Of a DNA stretch of 64,000 bases, positions 1 to 10,924 are shown one piece after another (positions within the stretch are counted from its first letter, which is position 1; every line of letters begins with the position of its first letter). The position numbers were made by a program, and so were the translations under genes. The notes beneath the pieces are model-generated. The model made no database searches. It saw nothing but the letters and a program-made list of their open reading frames with translations, and was not told where the DNA came from. Origin of the DNA: Acanthosepion esculentum (lineage: Eukaryota; Mollusca; Cephalopoda; Sepiida; Sepiidae); contig OZ038509.1 in the NCBI GenBank assembly GCA_964036315.1, positions 24,623,384 to 24,687,383 on the forward strand. The letters are read 5' to 3'.

Positions 1-408
1 ATTTGCTGTTTTTTATATTCTTTGAGTCATGTAAGGAGGTTACAAAAAATTGTACTAAAAAAAAACAAACAGTTTTTCTTTGAGGACTGTAATGTTGAAG
101 AATGGTACAGCTGAAATATGGTAACATTGAAGCAACACAAGGAATTTTGTCCAAACTGCTCCTGGAATAATACTGTAACTAAGCTTCATTTTATTTATTT
201 TTGATACAATGCATAATGGAAATTATTTGATAGCTTTTAAAATATATCTTACAGATTATGACATTTGATGTCATGTGATGCCCCTACCCTACAAAGAATT
301 TAGTTAATATAGTTCATAAACAAAGTAAGTTAACTCAAATTTGCAAGCAAACTAGGCTATCTGAGACACTTTGTTTACCCAGATGCCATAGATTTAGTAC
401 TTGTATCT
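1..408. other. AT-rich DNA, no feature seen
   Basis: No coding frame, tRNA-like segment or recognisable mobile-element end is visible. Part of 340-410 resembles pieces of the diverged repeats near 2060-2610. Confidence 0.4.
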
Positions 409-645
409 AATAATAGCATTCCAAATTTCCAGGAACCAGTTCTGTGAAGGCAGGTAATCTTTAATAACCTATTCTGTTTATTTTCTTTTTGATCTGAGAA
501 TGGAAACAAATCACTTTATAGTATCAAAAAGAATTAAACCATTTTGATAATTTAATAGAAAATATTTATTTATTAAGATATTTCCAGATTGAAATTCTGT
601 TCTCATCATATTTCTGTTCAGAAGTCTGATGCTTTTTAACTCTAG
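409..645. repeat. Direct repeat, copy 1 of 2
   Basis: This stretch recurs at 949-1180 in the same orientation, with about 90% identity by eye. Both copies share TTTCCAGGAACCAGTTCT near the start and end with CAACTCTAG or TAACTCTAG. The second copy has small deletions. On the minus strand both copies read a short shared frame containing KHQTSEQ.YDENRIS, which hints at an old coding or mobile-element source, but stops follow quickly and no family is recognised. Confidence 0.75.
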
Positions 646-948
646 GTTGACATTTGTACATTTTGTCTCTTTTCTCTCACTAGAAAAAAAGTAACCAACT
701 GACGACTAGAAGCCTGCCAATATTCACAGAAACGAGTCTTTTTGAAGACATCTGATGACTAATGTGCTTCTGAAATAAATAATGTGGTATAAGAATTTAA
801 AAAGTTATACAACATAATGAAAAGATTTCTAAATATATCTAAAAACAAAACTCTTCAGAGAATTATTTAGAGAATAATTTATTTTAATACTAAATTCATG
901 AAAAGATCATTTTACACTAGAATAATGTTCAATTGTTGCTCAGTTTCA

Positions 949-1180
949 ATAATGGCATCCCACATTTCCAGGAACCAGTTCTATAAAGGCAGGTAATCTT
1001 TAGGAACCTATTCTGCTTTTTTCCTTTTTGATCGGAGAATGGAAACAAATCACTTTATAGTATCAAAAAGAATTAAACCATTTTGAGAATTTAATATAAA
1101 ACATTTATTAAGATATTTCCAGACTGAAATTCTGTTCTCATCATATTCCTGTTCAGAAGTCTGATGCTTTTCAACTCTAG
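949..1180. repeat. Direct repeat, copy 2 of 2
   Basis: Second copy of the 409-645 repeat, about 300 bp downstream. The minus-strand frame is open a little further here (to about 1286), giving a 78-residue stretch without family resemblance. Whether this is a duplicated exon remnant or a local non-coding duplication cannot be decided from sequence alone. Confidence 0.75.
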
Positions 1181-2059
1181 TGCCATCAGCTCTGTTATGG
1201 TTTCTTAGCCACATTCGAACTGAATTACCGCCATACCAAAGATCCAATGGACGAACTATCAAATTTATGACTTGAAGATTTGCCACATTTTTAATGATTT
1301 CTATTGTCAGGATAAATTATGTTCATCACAGAAAAGCCTCTTTAAGCTTCTGCAGAACTTATGGCAATGGTATTAATTATACTTTTTGCTATTATATATC
1401 GGCTATTAATATATGAAATTATTTTCAGATAATCCAACAACCAGTTCACTAAGTCTTTATCATTTTAAAAATTGGTTTGTGCAAACCAATAAGATGCCAC
1501 TACTGCTTGTACCTTACCTCACTCCATAATACTATAATATTAAATATAAACTAGTTTTAAAAGGTGAAATTTCATGTTCTTCCCATTTTAAATTGTTGAT
1601 GTATCTTAATTGTTAAGTTAATGATTGAATAAACTCATGGCGAGTTCTACGACAATAAAATATCCGTAGAAATTCCCCTATCGCATCGTTAAATATTTGT
1701 GCTTAGCAACTTTAACAAAATATTGCAATAACAATCATAAATATGAATGCTGGTCGTTATTTTAAGAAGTAAGGGGGTACAAATGAAAATTTTTTTAAAT
1801 CTACAACTTTTCCATTTCATTGAAAGAGTCAAGTCCTGTCATTGATATACCTTTTGTCTTCTTCCATGTCAAAACAGAATAATCTATGTATTAGCAGGAG
1901 ATGTTCAATACTTCAACCTTACTTCCTTTCACTGAAACCAATCAATGTCTTGGATATGTTTTGTCCTTCCATGTGATCAAAATGGAATAGTCCATTATTT
2001 ATGGGATATGGGTGGGGCGTAATGGTCACACAAACTAATGAAGAGAGAGAAAATTACAT

Positions 2060-2610
2060 TTATTATGATTTGGAGGTCTTCTATATGAAGCAGAGGCACC
2101 TGGTAGGCTAATGTTTAGCCAGATACCATAGACGATCAGTACCTGCCCTAACCTAACTCCATAATACTGGAATATTAAATATAAATGAAGGAAGTTTTAT
2201 CAGTATGTAAATAGGAGTGAAAAAGCAAAATGATTGGAAAGTTGGTGACCCGAACAACTTATAATTATCAGCATTCTAATGTCAGGTCTTTCAGATACCG
2301 ATTTTGAGAAATGGGTCGACCCGATAGCACCCACCACTTGTAAGTTCAAGGACAATATATAAATGAATTAAAAGTGGAAAAATGTGACTGTTGAATCCAC
2401 ATTATTACAGAATAAGTCTTGTATGTGAAGTGGAGGCATCTACGTAAACATTAGCTTATCAGTACTTGCTTGTCCCTAGCCTAACTCCATAATACTGGAA
2501 TATTAAATGTAAATAAGGGAAGTCTTCTATGTGAAGTGGAGGTATCTGGTAGGCTAATATTTACCCAGATGCCATAGGCCTCCAGGTGCCTAACTCTAAT
2601 ACTGTGAAAA
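2060..2610. repeat. Diverged tandem repeats with shared segments
   Basis: The segments CTAACTCCATAATACTGGAA (2150s and 2470s) and GTCTTCTATRTGAAG (2085, 2525), with the words for 'ggtaggctaat..ttacccagatgccatag' split among copies, recur about 320 and 110 bp apart. A related piece lies at 1510-1560. It looks like an old, partly shuffled tandem or dispersed repeat. No coding content is seen. Confidence 0.55.
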
Positions 2611-3230
2611 TTTAGTCGCCTAATAATTTAATTATTTACGTGTGAAGATATGTTTTATAAGTCCTGTTTTGTGGCTTTTTATGAATTTTTTTCTCTTTTT
2701 TGTAATTGATCCCAATCCACTTTGATTTTGTGTATTTGTGTTTTTTTAATTTTTTTCCTGATGTATGTTTCGTTTGCTCTGACTGCCACACAGTTGCTTA
2801 TGGTTTACCGACATTTCTAAAACCATATTGTTCAGTTTTTGTTCTTTAATTCTAGCTTATCTAATGTCTAGCTTATCTCCATATTTCCTTCTTCGATAGA
2901 ACTTTTCTTTTGACCTGTCTTTTTTCACAAGAGACAAGTATTATTACAAACTGACAAGTTCAAACATTCTCATATTTGTGTGAGAAAATATCAGCTCAAA
3001 TTTGAATGACAGAAATATTTGTTCCTTTTTCATTATAAGTCTTGGAAATTTCAAAGTTGTCGTGATTAAGAAAAATGTATAACAGAATTGGTGGGAAAAA
3101 CTAAATCATATCCCTAGGCATGAATGCTGAAATGTGAACAGGCTAACCCTATTTATTAAATAAAGGGTTCAGTTCTGAATTCCCTATAGATGACACAGAT
3201 TGATATATACTTGAGCAAGGCTGAAGGGTT
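2611..3230. other. AT-rich DNA, no feature seen
   Basis: No supported gene, RNA or element end is visible in this stretch. Confidence 0.35.
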
Positions 3231-3235
3231 TTGAT

Positions 3236-3310
3236 AAAAACAACAAAGATGAGGACAATAATGTGAATAAAAATAGTGTAACCTCTCATTCCAGAAATTC
3301 AGACAAAAGT
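3236..3310 (+). repeat. SINE family A tail fragment
   Basis: AACAACAAAGATGAGGACAA followed by an aatgtgaata..tagtgta segment and a CAGAAATTCAGACA end matches the 3' body and tail of the main SINE family of this window (compare 63150-63216). It is 5'-truncated and diverged. Confidence 0.65.
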
Positions 3311-3591
3311 GGAAAAAGATTTTTGTCTGACAAGTTTCATCCTTCAGGACATCATCCGACTAAGTTTATGTTTACATTGATTCAACTACACATGCACACA
3401 AACAAGACATGTTGGGAAATTTAAATTTAAAGATTTTTTTTTCTACACTGCAACAGGTGGTTTGAATTCAGTTTCCTTCTTCTAGACTTGTTGTCACCCA
3501 AGATAATAGGACTCTATCTGTCCTGCTATATTACCCATAAGTAACATGTAAGTGAATGTAATGAACTTGAACACACACACACACATATATA

Positions 3592-3903
3592 GACATTTTT
3601 ATATTTTATACATTCTTTTTATAGTTACAGATATTTAAGTAAATGCTCTGTTTATAATAAACAGTATTAAACAACATTTACTGGCCTGAATGTCTGAGAA
3701 ATTGTCATAGAAAATATTCGTCCTCTGACAGGAATTGAACCTGTATCCTATATATAGCCTGATGTGCCTTAACCGATTGGGCCACAGAGGATCGTTCTGT
3801 TAGCAAGGTCGATTTTACTGCTTTTAAACTACAATCTTCCATGAATCTCTCACGTACATTCATATCTGCTCGATGCGTATCCAAATGTAAATAAATGACG
3901 TCA
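3592..3903 (-). mobile_element. tRNA-Ser-derived SINE (family S)
   Basis: Read on the minus strand, this has a leader from TGACGTCATTTATTTAC, a tRNA-like segment, then a body with CATTCAGGCCAGTAAATG, a palindromic CTGTTTATTATAAACAG and a tail ending AAAAATGTC. Other copies lie at 24030-24350 and 32880-33325. Immediately upstream (3911-3966) sits another tail piece in the same orientation, GTCCGACAATT...AAGACATTTTT, so two truncated copies abut. It is probably mobilised by a partner LINE through its tail. Confidence 0.75.
3721..3791 (-). other. tRNA-like segment (SINE head), not a working tRNA gene
   Basis: The minus strand starts TCCTCTG and ends CAGAGGA, a perfect 7-bp acceptor stem. It has a D-arm GGCCCAATCGGTTAAGGC and a T-arm ACAGG-TTCAATT-CCTGT. 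The anticodon stem has decayed (CATCA against TATAG). The sister copy at 33054-33134 keeps a full anticodon arm. The same SINE body follows, so this is the RNA polymerase III promoter head of the SINE. Confidence 0.75.
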
Positions 3904-3969
3904 CACATTATGAAATGGTCAAAGTCCGACAATTATTTTAAGACATTTTTATGTTTATACTTTCTTTTG

Positions 3970-4800
3970 GATACGCCATGAATGCTACTTTAATTCAGAC
4001 AATATCATTCACTAAGACGAAAATGTATAGAAAGTGCTTTAATCGCTAGATCATCCACAGTAAAGAAAAAGAATATAAATGAAAGTAGCAAGATTATATA
4101 GACCCAAATCACATATAAAAAAAAAATTCATCTTTTAACTCTCACCAATTATTTGGGGAAAAATGTTTCATTTTCAGATAAATTTTTGTATTTGTTTTTA
4201 ATATAGTAACTAAGAAACTGAGGCACCTTGAAGTACCCGAGTGGTGGCTGACACCTTTTACCAGACTTATGAGTTGACAATTGGACTCGTTCCAAGGTCA
4301 GAAGGGCATAAATGAATCAATATCGACGTTTAAGTCTTATAAGCTGAAATGCGTCACATATAAACTTTCCACTTTGTCATGCATCTTGCCCCTAAAATTG
4401 TACCTAATATATAAAAATTCATATATCATTAACCTATACAAGAGAAATTAATGCCAAAACGATGAGAGCTTTGAGCGAGTGAAGTCCTGAGGGCCTTTGC
4501 AAAGACCATCCTTCTTTGAACCTTGTGGAATTGTGCTACACAATCACAATGAAAGAACTCAAGTAGATAAAAGAAACTACATCACTTGAAGACTATCAAC
4601 AGAAGCAACAACTAAAATGGATAGAACATGTAAATTGAAAAGAAAATAACATGATCAAAATGTTGACCTCCCACATGACTTCAAATAAAAGTTAGGTAGA
4701 CCCCCTACCCTCAGTACTTGAAAGAGGAATAACAGCTATTGGACTTTGTGAAACCTGTTTTCCCTGAATAATTGTTTTTATTGTAAGATTTTATAAATTT
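3970..4800. other. No supported feature
   Basis: AT-rich DNA with only very short open frames. No element ends are recognised. Confidence 0.3.
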
Positions 4801-4808
4801 CAACTAAA

Positions 4809-5022
4809 AGTAGCACTAGTTGCTTGGTGAATGAATGCTGAATATTTCCTTGTTGGGAAACAGCTAATATTATCATTAGAGATGAGGAGAACAGATACTA
4901 CACTTTGATCCCAGCCCAATGGTCAGGAACTGAAGAAAAGCCTTACTTGAGTAGCACTGGCTGCTCGGTCAATGAATGCTGAATGTTTCTTTATAAGGAA
5001 AAGTCTAATATCACCCTTTCAA
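4809..5022. repeat. Pair of short direct repeats
   Basis: AGTAGCACTAGTTGCTTGG at 4809 recurs as AGTAGCACTGGCTGCTCGG at 4950. Each is followed by a gaatgctgaat..tttc segment and a ctaatatyatc segment, so a unit of about 70 bp occurs twice, 141 bp apart. Origin unknown. Confidence 0.6.
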
Positions 5023-5282
5023 TCTGTTCTCTCAAACAGTTTTGAGACTCTACACAAGCAATGGCGTTTTGTTGTACTTGAGGGTTTGTGTTTTATTATT
5101 ACTGACCTGGGATCACAATCATAATTTGTCACTCACCATGACCATGGAGGGACTGTGTGTACTGCCGCCATACAGTGATTGTATCCTCTTCAGACCGTTG
5201 TCCTTCTCTTATATTGGTAGCCTTACTGCTCTGTTGTTTAACCTATAGCTGGAGGAAAATGGAATCATGCTTTTTTTCCCTT

Positions 5283-5740
5283 GGACCAAATAACTAAGAA
5301 CATGTCAACTCATCTCCTTATTCTCTCAGACTCAATTAAAAGAACATCACCCTGTGTTGATTCCCTGGCCATATAGGGATCTCTTGAAATAGCAGGGCTG
5401 ATGAGGCAGCCAAGGAATCTCTCTGAATTAACATATCAAATTCAAAAATCCCCTTTAAAGACTTCAAAGCCACAATTCTTACATCCTCAACCAATAGCAA
5501 AAATCATGGAATACAGACATAAACTATATCAAATAAAACCCACACTGACTGTACAATGTCTTTACTCAAGAGAATCAAGAAAAGATGATGTCACATTTAG
5601 AAGAATCAAAATCAGACACACCCACATAACCCACCACTTCCTCCTAAAAAAAATGAAGACTCGCCAAAATGCCCAAACTGTGAAGAAGCACTCACTGTCA
5701 AACATTTTTTAATTAACTACAAAAAAACTGGCACCTATAT
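5283..5740 (+). pseudogene. LINE relic: RNase H and C-terminal zinc-knuckle end
   Basis: The 5340-5420 segment translates, across a frameshift, to HIGIS.NSRADEAAKESL, the conserved end of the RNase H domain of I/Jockey-group non-LTR retrotransposons. The longest open piece, 5401-5712 (103 codons), continues RESRKDDVTFRRIKIRHTHI. In the next frame the C-terminal knuckle reads SPKCPNCEEALTVKHF. The order RNase H, linker, CPxC...VKHxx is that of the LINE ORF2 carboxyl end. It is frameshifted, with no start of its own, and inactive. Confidence 0.7.
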
Positions 5741-5812
5741 GAAAATACTTCTACAATGTACCCAACCTTATGGCTTTCTTTGAGAGAGTCGAACCCAAAG
5801 CCATTCTAAAAT

Positions 5813-5816
<4 letters not shown>

Positions 5817-5872
<56 letters not shown>
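5817..5872. repeat. (TG)n(TA)n microsatellite
   Basis: A short TG run leads into about 24 TA units. Such tracts recur across the window, often beside SINE or Penelope-like ends. Confidence 0.95.
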
Positions 5873-5874
<2 letters not shown>

Positions 5875-6054
5875 GTATGACATGATGAACATTGCATGTT
5901 GATTCCTATGTCCATACTGTCTTCATTTATAAATGCTCTCTCTAATATTGAGTATAAAGTTTTGGTTTGCTGGTTTTTGTTTCATGTCATATCACCACCT
6001 CTGTGGGCTATTTAATGCCATCGCTTATAAAGACAGCAAATATTAAAAAAATGA

Positions 6055-6080
6055 TCTGTCTCTCTCTCTCTATATATATA

Positions 6081-6145
<65 letters not shown>

Positions 6146-6165
6146 CTCTCTCTCGCTATACACAC

Positions 6166-6214
<49 letters not shown>
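6055..6214. repeat. Compound microsatellite (TC)(TA)(TC)(TA)(CA)(TA)
   Basis: Alternating CT, TA, CA and TA runs with interruptions. The apparent reading frame here (Ser-Leu, Ile-Tyr and Thr-His repeats) comes from the repeat and is not a gene. Confidence 0.95.
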
Positions 6215-6218
<4 letters not shown>

Positions 6219-6464
6219 TCTACTATAAAAAAAATTAAAAAATGCTAACCTCAATCCAACAACAATATCTCCCTCTCAATATTCAAATGATAGAAAACCA
6301 ATATTTACAAATTCATATCTCCCTTAAAGAACTCTGTTCCTGATCAAATTAAATTCATTAATAATTGTATATATTATATCATTTTTCAGTATTTTGAGTT
6401 TCAACCAATTCTTATTTGAAAATATTAGATATTTTTGTAAAGTTTAACATATGAACCCACAAAA

Positions 6465-7110
6465 GAAAATGGTGTGTGTCAACAGGACGGTTTTTCTCTT
6501 GACACTGCTATTACTATCTCCTCCTTCGGTAATTTATATTGTTTTAAAAAGTGACATTTAGAATTTTAATAAAACCCAAATAAGTGAACTGAAGTTATTC
6601 ATTCTCCATTTATTTTTCTCAAGAATTGACAGTGAAAGTATTAAACACTATTGTAAATGTACAAATAAATAGTACGTTTCACGAGAGCAAAAAAATTAAA
6701 AGTATAAATCCAAACATTCGCAAACTATTTTAGCAAATTTAGGGAGAGCAAATGAAAGATTTCCAGAAAATTCATTTTTTCAAAATTTATAATTAAAGTT
6801 ACTCATAGTCATTTGTTTATTTAAATTTTCTTCTCAGACATTTTTTTTTATAAATTTATGAATAAAAGATATTGGGCAAACATGGATAAACATGCCTTCA
6901 ACAAGATGTCATGTTAAAAGGACAGTTTTTCCCATGACACCACTATTATTTTAACTACCTTCTCTCCTTGGTAATGTTTATTCTTTAAAAAAAAATGATT
7001 AGAATTGAAATAAAACCTAAACACATGAAAGTGAATTTATACATTTTTTTCTTTTGAACTTAGAACAAAAATATTAAATACTATTTATTACATTGTTTAT
7101 TTACAAGAAT
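6465..7110. repeat. Diverged direct repeat, two copies ~430 bp apart
   Basis: The 6465-6690 segment (CAACAGGACGGTTTTTCTC, then a ctattactatc..ccttcggtaat block and a tattaaacactat block) recurs in diverged form at 6890-7110 (TAAAAGGACAGTTTTTCCC and similar blocks). Extremely AT-rich; no coding content. Confidence 0.55.
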
Positions 7111-8490
7111 AATTTTATATTTACAACATTCTAAAATCTAATACAATTAAAACTAATGCAATGTAATATTTATCATTTATTAATTTATAAAGAAATGAAT
7201 ATGAAAACTATCTTTTATTCATAAATTTATAAACATTTACTAAATTATGAAAATATGTGGACCAACTAACTATAAAAAAATCTTTATTTACTATTTTATA
7301 AAGTTTGAATAATTGGTGATTAACTGATGTTTGTTTTTAATTTTTAAATAAATAGTGCAACTAAACAATTCAATAGTGTTTATTATTTTTGTTGTAAATT
7401 CTGAAGAACAAAGAAAATGTATAAATTCACTTTTGATACACCATTTTGTTGCAGGTATGCTTGTTAAACTTAGCCAAATTCTTACTGGTTTGAAAAATGA
7501 GTTTTTAAAACACTATTAGATTATTTGACAAAAACGAACTACAATGAAATATTTATTTACAATATTATAAAGAGATAACTATGATAAATTTAGAAAAATG
7601 TCTTAACTAGTGAATAGGAAAATTGAAATAAGCACATGAATTTAGAAATAAAAAGAATTTTTGATCGTTATTTTTTATAATCTTGTAAATAAACAATCTC
7701 ATAAGTAGTATTTAATCTTTTTGTATGTATGTTAAACTTTGCCAAAATTTTAAATGTTTTTATATTGTAGACTTATCAGGTTTCAGCATCTATTTAACCA
7801 GATTTAGTCAAGATGACTTTCATAAGCATTGAAATGTTTGATCAACCATGGCAATGTTTCTTGCTGCCATGAGTAGCAAAGGCACCGTAAGCCACTGCTC
7901 AGCATGCAAATGCTGTCTGTAAGAATTACACTGGTGGGAATTTTTCAACTTATAAAATAAGCATGACCATTCCAATAAACATTCCAGTGGGGAATTTTTA
8001 TGCAAGTTTAACAAACATAGAACAAATGAATTGTGCCGCAGAGAAAATTATCGAAAAAAAATTTAGCATGCTGTACCAGATAAGTACCCGGCTGTGTTGG
8101 GAGTGGGCATTAAAAGAAATAATCGAGTCGGAATGCTTATTTGGTACATCAGACTTTGTAAAAAACAAAAAAAACAAAAAAAAAAAAATTCTTCTTTTTA
8201 TGTACAAGAATAGGAGGTTAAATTTTGTAGGGGAGAGAAAGACACCACCTTGTAAACATACACAGAGAATGTTAATGTTTTTTTTCTTTTTTTTTTTTTT
8301 TTTTACATAAAAGGGTGTGTCATTTTGTGTGTGCATTGTATATAAAATACATTCATGCTTTTTGCATTAAAAAAGGGGGATTGTATTATACATGTTGTAT
8401 TTAGTACATGAACATTGATATGGGTCATAATGCTAAATTATTCTTCCCAAATATTTTTCTTTGATTTCTGACTGAATTTCTTGTATGAGG
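7111..8490. other. AT-rich DNA with homopolymer tracts
   Basis: Contains A and T runs (8160-8190, 8280-8304). No gene supported. Overlapping open frames around 7963-8336 on both strands come from these homopolymers. Confidence 0.4.
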
Positions 8491-8499
8491 AGTTAATGT

Positions 8500-8757
8500 T
8501 ATTTACATTTGGACTACTATCCTCATCTTTATTGTTATTACCATAACGTTTGGGCTTTCTAGGATGAGGAATTATCATTATTTACAGTCAGACTAATATC
8601 CTCATCTTTGTTGATATTATCATAATGTTTTTGCTTTCTGGGATGAGGAATTATTATTTCCATTATTTACAGTCAGACTAATATCCTCATCTTTGTTGTT
8701 GTTATCACAACATTTTGGCTTCCTGGGTTGAGAAGTGAGCTTTATATTTAAACTAAT
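8500..8757 (-). repeat. Three tandem pieces of a SINE family A tail
   Basis: TATCCTCATCTTTRTTG occurs at about 8519, 8599 and 8685. Each is followed by an aacgttt/aatgttt block and GGATGAGGAATTAT. The period is 80-87 bp. The minus strand matches the gatgaggacaatagtc and tail region of SINE family A, so the tail has been tandemly amplified. Confidence 0.65.
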
Positions 8758-9072
8758 GTCTGAATCTTTTTCTCACAACATTTCAACTGTTGGGCCCTCC
8801 TGCCTTTCTTAGATTTCCTGATCCAGATAACCTTCTGGGGATTCTGAACTGAACCTTTTTTATTTATTCAATAAGAGTAGATTGTTCTCCTTACACTGTC
8901 CATGTTTAGGGACATCTTGTTCCCTTTTTAGTACTCCTCATTTATTACTCACTGAACAGGACCAGGGATTGAACTCACCATTGCTATGCCACGAAATTCA
9001 TTCACCACTACTAAGTTATTGTCCCAGGTCATTGTTTAGTTCAAAATTCCCTAAAGGCTACCCAGATTGGCA
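8745..9072 (-). mobile_element. Old SINE family A copy
   Basis: The minus strand has a box-B-like GTGAGTTCAATCCCTGG (about 8970), a middle with AATAAATGAGGAGTACT, the sequence GGTTCAGTTCAGAATCCCC, and a decayed hairpin GGCAGGAGGGCCCAACAGTT leading to GAAATGTTGTGA. The order matches 50430-50755, 40555-40775 and 61545-61860. The tRNA-like head (TTTCGTGGCATAGCAATGG) is degraded. Confidence 0.6.
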
Positions 9073-9079
9073 GAGCCCT

Positions 9080-9102
9080 GATGATGATGATGATGATGAT
9101 GA
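9080..9102. repeat. (GAT)n microsatellite
   Basis: Seven to eight GAT/TGA units. Confidence 0.95.
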
Positions 9103-9196
9103 CTAGAGGGAAATATGCTATAATGAAGAGGACAGCATTAAGTTAAGGATGAGGATATTAGTCTTAATGTAAATAAGGTAAATACTTTTCTTTGAC

Positions 9197-9476
9197 TTAT
9201 ATATTTCTGAGTCTGTCTATATTTCTGAGATGAGGTATTATGTACAGTATTTACATTAGTCGGACTATTGTCCTCATCTTTGTCGCCATATTTGTCACAA
9301 CGTTTCGGCCGTTGTACGCTCCGGCCTTCTTCACGTGGTTGGAATAAAGGGTTCAGTTCGAAATTCCAACCACCTGAAGAAGGCCGGAGCGTACAACGGC
9401 CGAAACGTTGTGACAAATATGGCGACAAAGACGAGGTCAATAGTCCGACTAATGTAAATACTATTATATATTTCTG
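9197..9476. mobile_element. Head-to-head inverted SINE A pair with 13-bp target duplications
   Basis: The direct repeat TTATATATTTCTG occurs at 9197-9209 and 9464-9476. Between them, 9246-9345 and 9363-9462 form an inverted repeat of 100 bp with about three mismatches around a 17-bp spacer. The left half is the antisense SINE A 3' half, starting at its extreme tail (AGTCTGTCTATATTTCTG). The right half is sense and stops at GTAAATACT, about 35 bp short of the tail end. Open frames on both strands here (MSSSLSPYLSQRFG on each) result from the palindrome and are not genes. Confidence 0.88.
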
Positions 9477-9564
9477 CTGAATTTTGTGAAGGCAAGGTGA
9501 TTTATTGGAAACTTTACAGATTTCAATTTAGTCAGAACTTATTGTTTTCACCTGTAGGGTAATC

Positions 9565-9624
<60 letters not shown>
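9565..9624. repeat. (TG)n(TA)n microsatellite
   Basis: Simple TG run followed by about 22 TA units. Confidence 0.95.
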
Positions 9625-9629
<5 letters not shown>

Positions 9630-9649
9630 CTCCATTGCCAGATAATAAA

Positions 9650-10409
9650 TCCTTACTGATTTTAATCTCAACAGACTAACCCAGTTCTACCTTTCAATAG
9701 TTGCAATGGCTTTTTGCCAATTCATGTTGGGTGTATCTCATAACAATCCTCCATTTTACTTCCATTCTGACATTGCTAATTTTCACCTCTGTCCCACCCG
9801 AAATTATTTGAAGACTGTAATCTTGGCATCTCCACATTTTGCTCCAAAATTATAACAGAGTAGTGCATCAAATTCAATTTGGACTCTTGGAATTGGTCAC
9901 TGAAGAAAAAGCAAGTTCTTTTTGAATTTTCAGGCTCCTTTCACAGACGTGTTTCTAATTCAAAGAAAATGGAATGTTTTTGATCTCTATTACTTTGGAT
10001 GCATTCTTAAAATTTTTCTTTTTGCTTCATATGTTCTTGAATTGTAAAATTTTTCAAAATGTTCAGCATATTTCTGAATAGTCTGAAGTTCTAAAATGAA
10101 GAAAATTTAACTGGAATATTATTTTTAAATTTTAGTTCAGATACTTGTAGTTGATGCATTCATTGGCCTTTCCATTGGACCATTAAACAACCTGGAATAA
10201 TCCTCGATTTAAGTGAACTCCCATATTTAGCAAGAAAAACTTCACAAAAAAATTATTCTAGATATTACTACATTTTACAGATGTCTCTGAAGACAGATAA
10301 AACTGTGCTGATATTTTCTAGAAAACGGTTGCTAAGAAACGTCTTCCAAGTGATGTTTATTTTTAGTGCCAATACCTGTGGGCAGATTTGACACTGAACA
10401 TCATTTCAG
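9650..10409. other. Unassigned, possibly intronic
   Basis: No element end recognised. The stretch ends in a splice-acceptor-like CATCATTTCAG directly before the candidate exon at 10410. Confidence 0.3.
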
Positions 10410-10572
10410 AGAGCATCTTTTATCAGCTCCCTTTTCCACTCAACAGTTCCTGGAAAAAAAATACAGGAAAGATTATTTCTTAAACTCTTGGACTATGTGC
10501 AAGTTCAGAAAGATGGCACTGTATTGGATCTTGTTGTGGCCTGTTTTAGAGGCCAGAAAGAAAGACACGAAG
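10410..10572 (+). CDS. Candidate internal exon, product unknown
   Basis: A 163-nt stretch has an acceptor-like TTTCAG just before it and a strong donor-like GAAG|GTAGGT at its end. The frame starting AGA GCA TCT is open throughout (54 codons plus one base). It reads RASFISSLFHSTVPGKKIQE, then RLFLKLLDYVQVQKDGTVLD, then LVVACFRGQKERHE. Composition is protein-like, with a helical leucine-rich middle and a basic end, unlike the surrounding AT-rich DNA. Other frames have stops or run slightly past the donor. I do not recognise the protein. It could be one exon of a host gene whose other exons lie outside the window, or a coding-like relic of an unrecognised element. The polypyrimidine tract upstream is weak. 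Confidence 0.4.
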
Positions 10573-10922
10573 GTAGGTTGAACAATTGTATTGGAATAAA
10601 AGATATGTACAAAGCAAGAGTGTCAGTAATAAGCAGATAGAGGTGTACGTCCGAACGGTAGATTAACACTGTGTCTCCGCTTCCCAACAGACTCTTGCAG
10701 TTAGTATTTATGAGAGGAGGTAGTGTTCATTCTACTGTAGGAGGGTTTACCACAACAGATCTCAAGGTAGAACTAACTGTAATTAAGGGAAACTACACTC
10801 AACTCATCAGCTAAGTCAGCTTTAGATATGGTGATAGTTTTATGGCCCCGTATGCCAACCTGAGGGCCAGAATTGTTGGGATCTTAAAAACAAGTTGGGG
10901 TACAACAGTATTGGAGTAAAAA
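10573..10922. other. Unassigned DNA after candidate exon
   Basis: Would be intron if 10410-10572 is an exon. A second acceptor-like CTCCGCTTCCCAACAG lies at about 10675-10690, but no convincing frame follows it. Confidence 0.3.
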
Positions 10923-10924
10923 TA

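Noticed and set aside
3721..3791. Possible functional tRNA gene
   Set aside because: The anticodon stem does not pair, and the segment is followed by the same SINE body as at 24-kb and 33-kb copies.
9138..9480. Matching open frames on both strands (MSSSLSPYLSQRFGRCTLRP)
   Set aside because: Mirror images produced by the inverted SINE. The same peptide appears at 16121-16421 for the same reason.
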